Shown here: one piece after another, positions 9,101 to 16,476 of the stretch
Position numbering within the stretch: the stretch's first letter is position 1
Layout: each line of letters opens with the position of its first letter
Assembly (NCBI RefSeq): GCF_036099295.1
Contig: NZ_CP107976.1
Location: 7,750,001-7,814,000, forward strand
Source of the DNA: Streptomyces sp. NBC_00358
Lineage (GTDB): Bacteria; Actinomycetota; Actinomycetes; Streptomycetales; Streptomycetaceae
Direction of reading: 5' to 3'
DNA length: 64,000 bases
Notes under the pieces: model-generated
The model's database searches: none
What the model saw: the letters and a program-made list of their open reading frames with translations, nothing else
What the model was told of the DNA's origin: nothing
Program-made: the position numbers and the translations under genes

Positions 9101-9275
9101 GGAGTCACGCGTGGCGCGACTGGCACGAATGGCGGGGCACTGTCCCGGCTGCCGGATGGCTGTGCCGACGCGTCCGAGCTCCTGAGCTGCTGGGGAACTT
9201 CCGGTGACCTGCTGGTGAAGCGGATCTGCGGCGGTCTGCCCGGATCGAGGAGACTCCGCGGGCGTGCCCGTGACC

Positions 9276-9377
9276 TGTCTCGGTGAAGGTTGGACGTGTC
9301 TCGCCGAAGTTGAATGGACGCCCGTCCGTCTCAGTGAAGATTGATCACAGGCTGGTCTGTCTCAACGAAACTTGATC
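9276..9377. repeat. Four degenerate direct copies of an IS-end-like motif
   Basis: Copies of roughly TGTCTC-RNYGAA-RNTTGATC occur at 9276-9293, 9297-9314, 9327-9346 and 9358-9377, all in the same orientation. The same motif forms the inverted ends of the element at 10003-10822. Multiple repeated terminal motifs beginning TGT are typical of IS21-type insertion-sequence ends, so this may be one decayed end. Confidence 0.7.
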
Positions 9378-9421
9378 GCCCAGCTCGGACCCCGACGCTG
9401 GGTACTGCGGGCGGTCCGCGC

Positions 9422-9910
9422 ATGATGGCCGCCATGGAGAGCGCGATCGAGAAGCTCAAGGTCTGGTTCCGGTTCGTCCCGCGCGAGGGGTGGTTCCCTC
9501 AGGACATCGAGGGCCTGTGGGCGACAAGACTCAGTGCCGACACAGCTGCGATTGAGAACGTCCCGTTCCTCCAGGACGGCGTGGCCGAGGGGGACGTTGT
9601 TCAGTTCCAGACCGATTCAGATGGACTGCACTGGGCTGTCGGACGGGTCAGTTCAGCTGGCAACTGCACGGTTCGCGTCGTGCCCGTCCCCTCTGGGCTG
9701 CTGGGCCGTAGCCCTCATGCGGTGCATCAACGCCTGGCTGTCTTCCACCTTGGCGGTGAGGTCATGAGCACGGACTTCCCCATGGTGGCCTTCAACGTCC
9801 CGGCCGACGCGGACTTCGCCGGAATCAAGGCACTGCTGAGTCAAGGACAAAACGAGGGCTGGTGGCACTACGAGGTCGGCTGCGGGACCGACGAGTGGTG
9901 GAACGCCTGA
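9422..9910 (+). CDS. DUF4265 domain-containing protein
   Basis: A protein of about 160 residues matching the DUF4265 family. The core has VWFRFVPREGWFPQDIEGLWA, then FLQDGVAEGDVVQFQTDSDG and a C-terminal GWWHYEVGCGTDEWWNA. Function is unknown. Base composition is clearly lower in GC than the flanking core genes and codon choice is less biased, which suggests acquisition by transfer. Start codon is unclear: ATG 9422, 9425 and 9434 are in frame and none has a good Shine-Dalgarno. It lies between the direct repeats at 9276-9377 and the inverted-repeat element starting at 10003. Confidence 0.75.
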   Translation: MMAAMESAIEKLKVWFRFVPREGWFPQDIEGLWATRLSADTAAIENVPFLQDGVAEGDVVQFQTDSDGLHWAVGRVSSAGNCTVRVVPVPSGLLGRSPHAVHQRLAVFHLGGEVMSTDFPMVAFNVPADADFAGIKALLSQGQNEGWWHYEVGCGTDEWWNA

Positions 9911-10002
9911 CCCCGGGGCTGGATCGACGGCTTCCGGCCGGGGTCACGGTCAGCTGTGCATCTTCGGCTTCTCGGGCCAGCCGTGGGAGAGTCGATAGCA
10001 GG

Positions 10003-10822
10003 TGTCCCGTCTCACCGAAGGTTGACGGGCCCTAATCTCAGGCGAGCCTGACCGCCCAGGTCACTAGGCCCGGGGTCGTCGGCACAGGGTCTAGAAAGCC
10101 TGTGGATCGCTCGCCTACGAACCGATCCAAGAGGGGCGGACGTCGAAGCGACCGGAAGCCCCGTAGTCCGACAGGCGGGTGCGATCGGGCTCGATGATCT
10201 TCAGAATGTCGCAGGCGTAGGCGACGGTGTCGGGTCCTCGTGCGGCTGCGATCTCGGCGTAGAACAGCCATAGTCCCTGCCGGGCAGTCTGCTGGCACGC
10301 TTCCGAGACCTCTTCGTCGTCGTTGTAGATGAGTCTCAGTATCAGGTCGAGGATTTCGGTCCTCGCACCGACGGACAGCTCTTGTGTGAGGGCTGCCATC
10401 AGCACCGACACAGCAGGAACAGCCGGCTCCTGCGGGAACGACTGGATCATGAGGTGGTTTTCGAGGCCGAGAGCCCACGCGTCTTCCCGCTTCTTGGCGG
10501 CTGCCAGCAGCAGGAAGTCGCCGGGCAAATGAGCCGCGCTGTGTTCGCACGCGCATCGGAGCGCGGCCCAGTCGTACCTGTCCAGCTCCGCCTTCATGAG
10601 CTCACCGGCGTTCAAGCGCGTGCCTCCACGATGGTCACCGCGACAGCCCTGTTTCCATCTGCCTGTCGCAACTCGCACGCCGACGGAGCGGGATTGCCAC
10701 CGGGCGGGAGTGCCTCGGCGACGATACCCGGCCCGATGACCTTGGCGGTCAGACTCTCCTGAGACGAGGGCCCGCCCGTCAACCTTCGGTGAGAACCGCT
10801 CAGCCTTCGGTGAGACGGGACA
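10003..10822. mobile_element. 820-bp element with perfect 19-bp terminal inverted repeats, no transposase
   Basis: TGTCCCGTCTCACCGAAGG at 10003-10021 is matched exactly by its reverse complement at 10804-10822. A further internal inverted copy lies at 10778-10794. The ends read TGT...ACA and the motif is repeated more than once, as in IS21-family ends. The only gene inside is a hypothetical (10115-10597) with lower GC than the chromosome. There is no transposase, so it would be a passenger or MITE-like derivative mobilised in trans, or an element whose transposase was replaced. I cannot see a clear target-site duplication. Confidence 0.65.
10115..10597 (-). CDS. Hypothetical protein carried inside the inverted-repeat element
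   Basis: A 160-residue acidic, probably all-helical protein starting MKAELDRYDWAALRCACEHS. The pattern LLLAAAKKREDAWALGLENHLM and helices rich in Leu/Ala resemble HEAT-like or immunity-type proteins, but I recognise no family. The ATG at 10597 is preceded by GGTGAG; a longer frame from 10678 lacks a good start context. GC is lower than the neighbours. It is the sole cargo of the 820-bp element. Together with the DUF4265 gene it forms an accessory island. Confidence 0.6.
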   Translation of the reverse strand: MKAELDRYDWAALRCACEHSAAHLPGDFLLLAAAKKREDAWALGLENHLMIQSFPQEPAVPAVSVLMAALTQELSVGARTEILDLILRLIYNDDEEVSEACQQTARQGLWLFYAEIAAARGPDTVAYACDILKIIEPDRTRLSDYGASGRFDVRPSWIGS

Positions 10823-10867
10823 GCCCGCCCTTCGCCAAGGGGCTTGTCACTCGAACTCTTCCGATAT

Positions 10868-10897
10868 ATCGTTGACGCATCGCGACCGATCAACGAT
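10868..10897. promoter_or_regulatory. Inverted repeat, probable PadR operator
   Basis: ATCGTTGA (10868-10875) and TCAACGAT (10890-10897) form a perfect 8-bp inverted repeat with 14 bases between, inside the ATATATCG context seen at PadR sites. It ends 17 bp before the padR-like start codon, suggesting autoregulation. Confidence 0.6.
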
Positions 10898-10914
10898 GGA
10901 ATGGAGTGATTGCG

Positions 10915-11577
10915 ATGCGTTCCCGTGGAGAAGACTTCGGATACGAACACGGACATGGACACGGACACCACGGCGGACCCGGCCCTCGTGGTCGGGGCGG
11001 CTTCGAGGGGCTGCGGGGGGCTTTCGGGCCCTTCGGGCCGGGCGGTCCCGGTGGTCCCGGCGGTCCTGGCTTCGGTGGACCCGGCTTCGGCCCGGGCCCC
11101 TGGGGCGGGCGCGGCGGCCGGGGCGGACCGCGGGGGCGGGCGCGGCGCGGTGACGTGCGCGCGTCGATCCTCGCCCTGCTCAAGGACCGGTCCATGCACG
11201 GTTACGAGATGATCCAGGAGATCGCCGAGCGCAGCGGCGGGGCGTGGAAGCCCAGCCCGGGTTCGGTGTACCCGACCCTTCAGCTACTGGAGGACGAGGG
11301 TCTGATCACCAGCGAGGCGGAGGGCGGCAAGAAGCTGTTCTCGCTCACCGAGTCCGGTCGCAGCGCGGCCGACGAGGGTCCCGACGCGCCGTGGGAAGAG
11401 GCCGGGCGCGGGGTCGACTGGGAGTCGCTGCACGAGATCCGGCAGGCCGGATTCGGCCTCATGGAGGCCTTCGGCCAGGTCTGGAAGACCGGCAGCAAGG
11501 GTCAGCGCGACAAGGCGCTGGCGGTCATCAACGAAGCCCGCAAGAAGCTGTACCTGATCCTCGCCGACGAGGACTGA
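10915..11577 (+). CDS. PadR family transcriptional regulator with Gly/Pro-rich N-terminal region
   Basis: A 220-residue regulator. Residues ~8-75 are His/Gly/Pro-rich and low complexity (EHGHGHGHHGGPGP, then FGPFGPGGPGG). A canonical PadR winged helix follows: RASILALLKDRSMHGYEMIQ, SPGSVYPTLQLLEDEGLI and GGKKLFSLTESG. The C-terminal helix is the PadR dimerisation helix. Such Gly-rich heads are common in Streptomyces PadR proteins. ATG 10915 has GGAG (10903-10906) at a good distance; an in-frame GTG at 10906 overlaps that site and is less likely. It is bounded by its putative operator and a strong terminator, so is monocistronic. Target genes unknown. Confidence 0.93.
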   Translation: MRSRGEDFGYEHGHGHGHHGGPGPRGRGGFEGLRGAFGPFGPGGPGGPGGPGFGGPGFGPGPWGGRGGRGGPRGRARRGDVRASILALLKDRSMHGYEMIQEIAERSGGAWKPSPGSVYPTLQLLEDEGLITSEAEGGKKLFSLTESGRSAADEGPDAPWEEAGRGVDWESLHEIRQAGFGLMEAFGQVWKTGSKGQRDKALAVINEARKKLYLILADED

Positions 11578-11598
11578 CGGCGTGCTGTGGTATCTGCC

Positions 11599-11636
11599 GG
11601 CGCCTCGCGGAAGTGTTTCCGCGGGGCGCCTTTCCG
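11599..11636. terminator. Strong hairpin terminator after the padR-like gene
   Basis: The 14-base arms at 11599-11612 and 11617-11630 pair around a four-base loop with one mismatch, followed by TTT. It lies between convergent genes. Confidence 0.85.
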
Positions 11637-11685
11637 CATACGGAGCGCCGGGCGCCGCCTCGTGCGACGCGGGGAGGTGCGGGGC

Positions 11686-12114
11686 TCAGGCCACCAGCCC
11701 GGCCAGCTTGCGCAGCGACTCGTCGAGGGCGGCCGTCGCCGAGTCCTTGAGCTTGCCGGCCATCAAGGAGACGGCCGCGCCCGTGAACTCGCCGTCGATG
11801 CGTACCGACGTGGCGTCGCCGTCGGGGGTGAGCGTGTAGCGCGTGGAGACGTTCACCGCCATCGGACCCTTGCCGTGGATGGCCAGGGTGCGGCCGGACT
11901 CCAGTTCCTCGATGGTCCAGGTGACCTCGGCCGGGAAGCCCATGAGCTTCATGTTCTCCGCGAAGGTGCCGCCGACTTCGAGCTTTTCGGGGCCGCCGTT
12001 CGGGAAGTTGGTGTGCGTCGCGTTCCACTCGCCGTAGGCGGACCAGTCCGTGAGCTGGGCCCAGATCTTCTCGGCGGGCGCCTCGATACGTGCTTCCGCG
12101 CTGACTTCGGCCAT
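11686..12114 (-). CDS. SRPBCC family (START-like) protein
   Basis: A 142-residue protein of the SRPBCC/polyketide-cyclase-like fold. The N-terminus AEVSAEARIEAPAEKIWAQL followed by W-YGEWN is the standard START-like opening. The middle has VTWTIEELESGRTLAI and the end carries the long C-terminal helix. These proteins bind small hydrophobic ligands in a deep cavity; the ligand here cannot be told from sequence. It converges on padR and is separated from it by the terminator. Confidence 0.85.
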   Translation of the reverse strand: MAEVSAEARIEAPAEKIWAQLTDWSAYGEWNATHTNFPNGGPEKLEVGGTFAENMKLMGFPAEVTWTIEELESGRTLAIHGKGPMAVNVSTRYTLTPDGDATSVRIDGEFTGAAVSLMAGKLKDSATAALDESLRKLAGLVA

Positions 12115-12554
12115 GCGACCACCCCTTCGTGTCGGGCGCTGCGCCCGGCGCAGCTACGGTGTCGCGGAACGTAGCCCCAGGTCCTGGAACATTCAATACT
12201 GATGAACCGTCAGAAATTGTGGAGAGGGCAGTGGAGGGGGAGGGGGCGACGGGCCGGTGGTCCGGTCGGGCCGCGACGAGCGCGCGTGGAGCCGGGGCGG
12301 CGGACGCGCGCGAAGGTGCGAGGGAGAGTGTGCGAAGGTGCGAGGGAGCGTGCGCGAAGAGGCGATGGGGCGTAAGCCGGTGCGGCCCGATCGGTCGGGG
12401 GCGCGAAGCGAGGCGGCGTGCGCCTCGGGGGGAAATCGGCGCGAAGTCATCCGTAAGGAGGAGAACCCGCGCAGGGATGCCCACCCTGTGTCGGATCTGA
12501 AGATGCTGCCCGCCGCGGATGACCCGGCGGCACGGGACTGATGGGGTAGAGGTT
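12115..12554. other. 440-bp stretch without a clear gene
   Basis: Contains the upstream region of the SRPBCC gene, with a low-GC patch at about 12185-12222, and a 17-base direct repeat GCGAAGGTGCGAGGGAG at 12310-12326 and 12332-12348 (period 22). I find no supported coding region. Confidence 0.5.
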
Positions 12555-13112
12555 GTGTCGTCCCGTATCCCCCAGCAGTCCGCCGCCGCGAGCGGCCCGA
12601 ACCGGCCCGGCATCGACGCCGGCCTCAGCGCGGAGCTGGCCCCGGTGGTCTCCGGTGCGCGCAGAAGAGCGCTGCGCGACGGGGACCGGCAGATCGACAC
12701 GGCCCATCTGCTGCACTCCCTGCTGGAGTCCGACCCCGAGGTGCGCGCCGTCTTCGAAGGCGGGCCGCAGATGGCCCGGCTGCTCGGCTACCTCGTCCAG
12801 CGCAGCATCGGATACGGACTCCGCTGGCAGAGCGCCGTCGCGGACACCGGTGCTGCTCCGGTGGCCGCCGGTGGAAGCTGGTCCCCGGTGGCGGCCGCCG
12901 CCATGGAGAAGGCGTACGAGCGGGCCGTCCTGCGGGGTGACGAACGGGCCCGCGGTCTCGACCTGCTCGCGGCCCTCGTCGCCGACCCCCGGTCACGGGC
13001 CGTCGAGGTCCTCGCGCGCGCCGGTGTCGAGCTGTCGCCGCTGCTGGAGCGGATCGAGAGCGGTTGCGCGGACCGCGCGAGCGGCGGCGACACGGGCCAC
13101 GCGGACTGCTGA
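12555..13112 (+). CDS. Clp N-terminal domain (Clp-N) protein
   Basis: A 185-residue protein that looks like an isolated Clp-N repeat domain, the substrate- or adaptor-binding head of ClpA/ClpC. LSAELAPVVSGARRRALRDG followed by IDTAHLLHSLLESDPEV is the first helical repeat. SPVAAAAMEKAYERAVLRGD followed by GLDLLAALVADPRSRAVEVL is the second. No AAA+ ATPase follows, so it may act as an adaptor or stress protein. The start is uncertain: I use GTG 12555, preceded by GGGG and AGAGG. A hairpin at 13197-13228 terminates it. Confidence 0.75.
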   Translation: MSSRIPQQSAAASGPNRPGIDAGLSAELAPVVSGARRRALRDGDRQIDTAHLLHSLLESDPEVRAVFEGGPQMARLLGYLVQRSIGYGLRWQSAVADTGAAPVAAGGSWSPVAAAAMEKAYERAVLRGDERARGLDLLAALVADPRSRAVEVLARAGVELSPLLERIESGCADRASGGDTGHADC

Positions 13113-13196
13113 GGCCCCGGAGGGCGCGGGAGAACAGGCGCTGCGACTGCGCCTGGGCCATCGCGCCCAGCACCTGGTGGTCGAAGGGAGTGCGGG

Positions 13197-13228
13197 ACCG
13201 GGTCCGGACCGGGCGCGCCGGACCCGGT
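13197..13228 (+). terminator. Hairpin terminator after the Clp-N gene
   Basis: ACCGGGTCCGG (13197-13207) pairs perfectly with CCGGACCCGGT (13218-13228) around a 10-base loop. Confidence 0.75.
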
Positions 13229-13350
13229 CCGGACCGGGTGCGGCGGAACGAGCCTGCGGATGCCCTGACTTGGTGTTCCGTCGCGCCGCCCGGCGGTCAT
13301 CGTCGCGCCCGGGTGTCCGAGTCCAGCCGATGAGACAGGTGTCATCAGGG

Positions 13351-13379
13351 GTGACGCTCATGTCGTCGCCTGTCATCAT
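13351..13379 (+). promoter_or_regulatory. Promoter for a leaderless EamA transporter gene
   Basis: GTGACG (-35, 13351-13356) and CATCAT (-10, 13374-13379) are 17 bp apart. Six bases then lead to GTG 13386, so the transcript would start at the initiation codon. Confidence 0.5.
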
Positions 13380-13385
13380 GTGGCC

Positions 13386-14390
13386 GTGCATACGTCTCAA
13401 AGGAGTCAGGCCAACCACGGAAGAGGCGTCGGCCTGGGCCTCGCGCTCGTGTCGGCGCTCGCCTTCGGGGGATCGGGTGTCGCGGCCAAGCCGCTGATCG
13501 AGGCGGGACTCGACCCGCTCCACGTGGTGTGGCTGCGGGTCGCGGGCGCCGCCCTCGTCATGCTGCCGCTCGCCGTGCGGCACCGGGCGCTCGTGAAGCG
13601 GCGCCCCGCGCTGCTCGCCGGGTTCGGACTGCTCGGCGTGGCCGGTGTCCAGGCCTGCTACTTCGCCGCGATCTCGCGCATCCCCGTCGGTGTCGCCCTG
13701 CTCGTGGAGTACCTCGCCCCCGCGCTGGTCCTCGGCTGGGTGCGCTTCGTGCAGCGCCGTCCCGTCTCGCGCGGCGCGGCCCTCGGGGTCGTCCTCGCGG
13801 TCGGCGGACTCGCCTGCGTGGTCGAGGTGTGGTCGGGGCTCGGCTTCGATGTCGTCGGACTGCTGCTCGCGCTGGGTGCCGCCTGCTGCCAGGTCGGCTA
13901 CTTCGTGCTGTCCGACCAGGGCAGCGACGCGGGGGAGGAGGCACCCGACCCACTGGGAGTGATCGCGTACGGGCTGCTCGTCGGCACCCTCGTGCTGACG
14001 GCGATCGCGCGTCCCTGGACCATGGACTGGTCCGTCCTCGCGGGCGGCGCGGACATGAACGGGACGTCGGTTCCCGCCTCGCTGCTCCTCGGCTGGATCG
14101 TGCTCGTCGCCACCGTGGTCGCCTACGTCACCGGGGTCGTCTCCGTACGCAGACTCTCCCCGCAGATCGCGGGCGTCGTGGCCTGTCTCGAAGCGGTGAT
14201 CGCCACCGTCCTGGCCTGGGTGCTGCTGGGCGAACACCTCTCGGGGCCGCAGATCGTCGGCGGATCCGTGGTCCTGCTCGGCGCGTTCATCGCGCAGTCG
14301 TCGGCCCCGGCGAAACCCTCGCGGGAGCCGGTCGCGAGCGGGCCGGGGGACGCCGAAAGGGAACTGGCGGCCCACGGAACGGCCGTCTAA
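13386..14390 (+). CDS. EamA family (DMT superfamily) exporter
   Basis: A 334-residue protein with about ten membrane helices in two EamA repeats. The first begins GLALVSALAFGGSGVAAKPL. The second ends with LSPQIAGVVACLEAVIATVLAWVLLGEHLSGPQ, the typical second-repeat signature. Members export metabolites or amino acids; the substrate is unknown. The start at GTG 13386 is set by the promoter spacing (leaderless); GTG 13380 is an alternative. A second EamA gene follows 211 bp downstream on the same strand but shares little obvious sequence, so this looks like an old pair rather than a fresh duplication. Confidence 0.9.
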   Translation: MHTSQRSQANHGRGVGLGLALVSALAFGGSGVAAKPLIEAGLDPLHVVWLRVAGAALVMLPLAVRHRALVKRRPALLAGFGLLGVAGVQACYFAAISRIPVGVALLVEYLAPALVLGWVRFVQRRPVSRGAALGVVLAVGGLACVVEVWSGLGFDVVGLLLALGAACCQVGYFVLSDQGSDAGEEAPDPLGVIAYGLLVGTLVLTAIARPWTMDWSVLAGGADMNGTSVPASLLLGWIVLVATVVAYVTGVVSVRRLSPQIAGVVACLEAVIATVLAWVLLGEHLSGPQIVGGSVVLLGAFIAQSSAPAKPSREPVASGPGDAERELAAHGTAV

Positions 14391-14601
14391 GGTGCTGATC
14401 GTGCCTTCGACGCTCGTTCTTCCGCCTCCGGCCGCCTGAGGCGGGCATACCGGAACACCGGCCCGGCCCAGTGCCGGGCGGAACGGCGCTGCCCGCAGAC
14501 GAAGTCCGAGGACCTTTCCGTACGCCCTGCCCCCGAGGCACGGGCTGCGACGCGGTCCCTTCCCGAACTTCTGACCTTCTGCGGAACTGCGGAGAGAACA
14601 C

Positions 14602-15582
14602 GTGTCGAACACCGCTGTCGGCCTGCCCGTCGGGCGAGGCCTGCTCTATCTGATCGTCGCCGGTGCCGCCTGGGGCACCGCGGGCGCCGCCGCGTCACTG
14701 GTCTACCGGGCCGGCGACCTGGGACCGGTCGCCCTCTCCTTCTGGCGCTGCGCGGGCGGACTCGCCCTGCTGCTCGCCGTACGCGTGCGCCCCGGCCGAC
14801 GCCCCGTCCTGCGCGCGGGTGACCCCGTGGTGCGCGAACCGCTCGGCCGGAAGGCGCTGCGGATCGGTCTGACGGGCCTCGGGCTGGCCCTCTTCCAGAC
14901 CGCCTACTTCGCGGCCGTGCGGGAGACCGGACTCGCGGTGGCGACCGTCGTCACCCTGGGCGCGGGTCCCGTGCTCATCGCGCTGGGCGCCCGGTGGGTC
15001 CTGGGGGAACGGCTCGGCCGGGGCGGGGGTGCCGCCGTCGCCGGGGCACTGACCGGGCTCGGCGTACTGGTCCTGGGTGGTGAGGGCGCCACCGTGCGCC
15101 CCTGGGGTGTCGTGCTCGCGGTGCTCTCCGCGGCCGGATACTCGGCGATGACGCTGCTCACCCGGTGGTGGGGCCGCGACGGCCGCGCCGACGGGTCCGG
15201 TACGACGGTGTGGACGTTCGCCGTCACCACCGTCTGCCTGCTGCCGCTCGGGCTCGCCGAAGGGCTGGTCCCGCATGCCGCGCACCCGGTCCGGGTGCTC
15301 CTGCTGCTGGCGTACATCGCCGCCGTTCCCACGGCGCTGGCCTACGCCCTCTTCTTCGCCGGGGCCGCGGTCGTCCGCTCCGCGACGGTGTCCGTGATCA
15401 TGCTTCTGGAGCCGGTCGGCGCGGCCGCGCTCGCCGTCGGTCTGCTCGGCGAGCGGCTCACCCTGCCGACGCTCGTCGGCACCCTGCTGATGCTCGGCTC
15501 GGTCGCCGGACTCGCGGTGGCGGAGGCGCGCGCCGCCGGGGCCGAACGGCGCGCGGCGCCCCAGGAGGTGCTTCTCGTGTGA
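14602..15582 (+). CDS. EamA family (DMT superfamily) exporter
   Basis: A 326-residue ten-helix transporter. It opens with LLYLIVAGAAWGTAGAAASLVYR, a classic EamA first helix, and the second repeat ends SVIMLLEPVGAAALAVGLLGERLTLPT. The substrate is unknown. GTG 14602 follows GCGGAGAGAAC, a fair ribosome binding site. It is the second of two tandem EamA genes, and a 12-bp-stem hairpin follows it. Confidence 0.9.
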   Translation: MSNTAVGLPVGRGLLYLIVAGAAWGTAGAAASLVYRAGDLGPVALSFWRCAGGLALLLAVRVRPGRRPVLRAGDPVVREPLGRKALRIGLTGLGLALFQTAYFAAVRETGLAVATVVTLGAGPVLIALGARWVLGERLGRGGGAAVAGALTGLGVLVLGGEGATVRPWGVVLAVLSAAGYSAMTLLTRWWGRDGRADGSGTTVWTFAVTTVCLLPLGLAEGLVPHAAHPVRVLLLLAYIAAVPTALAYALFFAGAAVVRSATVSVIMLLEPVGAAALAVGLLGERLTLPTLVGTLLMLGSVAGLAVAEARAAGAERRAAPQEVLLV

Positions 15583-15672
15583 GGTCCGGGGGAGCGGCGC
15601 TGCCGGTGTTCCCGAGGGGGCGCCGCGGCCTGCGCCGGCCCGGGTGGGAGCCGGGGTGTCCGTCCGTGTGGA

Positions 15673-15705
15673 CCGGGGTGCGGGTCCGTGGGGCCCGCAC
15701 CCCGG
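15673..15705. terminator. Bidirectional hairpin between convergent genes
   Basis: CCGGGGTGCGGG (15673-15684) pairs perfectly with CCCGCACCCCGG (15694-15705). It lies between the EamA exporter and the convergent PNPOx-like gene. Confidence 0.8.
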
Positions 15706-15751
15706 GCTCAACCGCTCGTGTCCCGGTGCACCGCCCGTTCGGGCGGCACCC

Positions 15752-16441
15752 TCACCGGGCGGTCAGGTAGTCCGGCACCTCGATGCCCGGGGCCAGGTCG
15801 TCCGCAGGGACCGGGGCGCCGTACCCCTTGGTCAGCGGGAGTACGCCGGTCCAGTGGGGGAGGCCGAGATCCTCGGGCTCGTCGTTCGGGCCGCCGCTGC
15901 GCACCTTGGCGGAGACCTCGTCCAGATCCAGGCTGATCACGGCGGTGGCCGCGAGCTCCTTGGCGTTGGCGGGCCGGGAGTCGGCCGAGCGGCCCGGGAC
16001 GACATGGTCGACCAGCGCGTCGAGCGCCAGACGCCGCTCGTCGGGGTCCGTCACCTGGTGGGCGACGCCGTGCACGACCACGGAGCGGTAGTTGATCGAG
16101 TGGTGGAAGGCCGAACGGGCCAGCACCAGTCCGTCGACGTGCGTGACGGTCAGGCAGACGGCCAGCCCGGGATCGGCCTGTCCGGTCATCCGCAGCGGGC
16201 GCGAACCCGTCGAGCCGTGCACGTAGAGGCGCCCGCCGACCCGCGCGTACAGCGTGGGCAGGACGACCGGCGCGCCGTCACGGACGAAGCCGAGGTGGCA
16301 GACGTACCCCTCGTCGAGTATCGCGTGCACCAGCTCGTGGTCGTACGCGGCGCGTTCCCTGGATCGGGTGGGGACGGTGCGGTCGGTCGGGGTGTAGGCG
16401 GCGGACCCCGTCGTCCTCGGCTCGGTGCTCGTCTCCGACAT
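15752..16441 (-). CDS. Pyridoxamine 5'-phosphate oxidase-like flavoprotein
   Basis: A 229-residue protein of the FMN-binding split-barrel (PNPOx-like) superfamily. VCHLGFVRDGAPVVLPTLYA and LYVHGSTGSRPLRMTG are the typical first strands, and INYRSVVVHGVAHQV the central barrel. It may be a flavin- or F420-dependent reductase. I choose ATG 16441 because GGAGAAGG lies immediately upstream; an ATG at 16453 overlaps that site. The gene is divergent, only 35 bp, from a MocR regulator. MocR proteins sense PLP and often control vitamin B6 genes, so it is the probable regulatory target. Confidence 0.88.
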   Translation of the reverse strand: MSETSTEPRTTGSAAYTPTDRTVPTRSRERAAYDHELVHAILDEGYVCHLGFVRDGAPVVLPTLYARVGGRLYVHGSTGSRPLRMTGQADPGLAVCLTVTHVDGLVLARSAFHHSINYRSVVVHGVAHQVTDPDERRLALDALVDHVVPGRSADSRPANAKELAATAVISLDLDEVSAKVRSGGPNDEPEDLGLPHWTGVLPLTKGYGAPVPADDLAPGIEVPDYLTAR

Positions 16442-16469
16442 TGCCTTCTCCATTGCACTAGTGCATAAT
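16441..16469 (+). promoter_or_regulatory. MocR promoter with an embedded palindrome
   Basis: TTGCCT (16441-16446) and CATAAT (16464-16469) are 17 bp apart, and seven bases lead to GTG 16477, so a leaderless transcript is expected. The perfect palindrome TGCACTAGTGCA (16454-16465) lies in the spacer, reaches the -10 box, and also overlaps the leader of the divergent PNPOx-like gene. It is a natural MocR operator candidate for both genes. Confidence 0.65.
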
Positions 16470-16476
16470 CTGTTTT

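Noticed and set aside
15752..16441. True PdxH (vitamin B6 enzyme)
   Set aside because: The PNPOx-like fold is present but the PdxH C-terminal signature is not; many actinobacterial paralogues have other roles.
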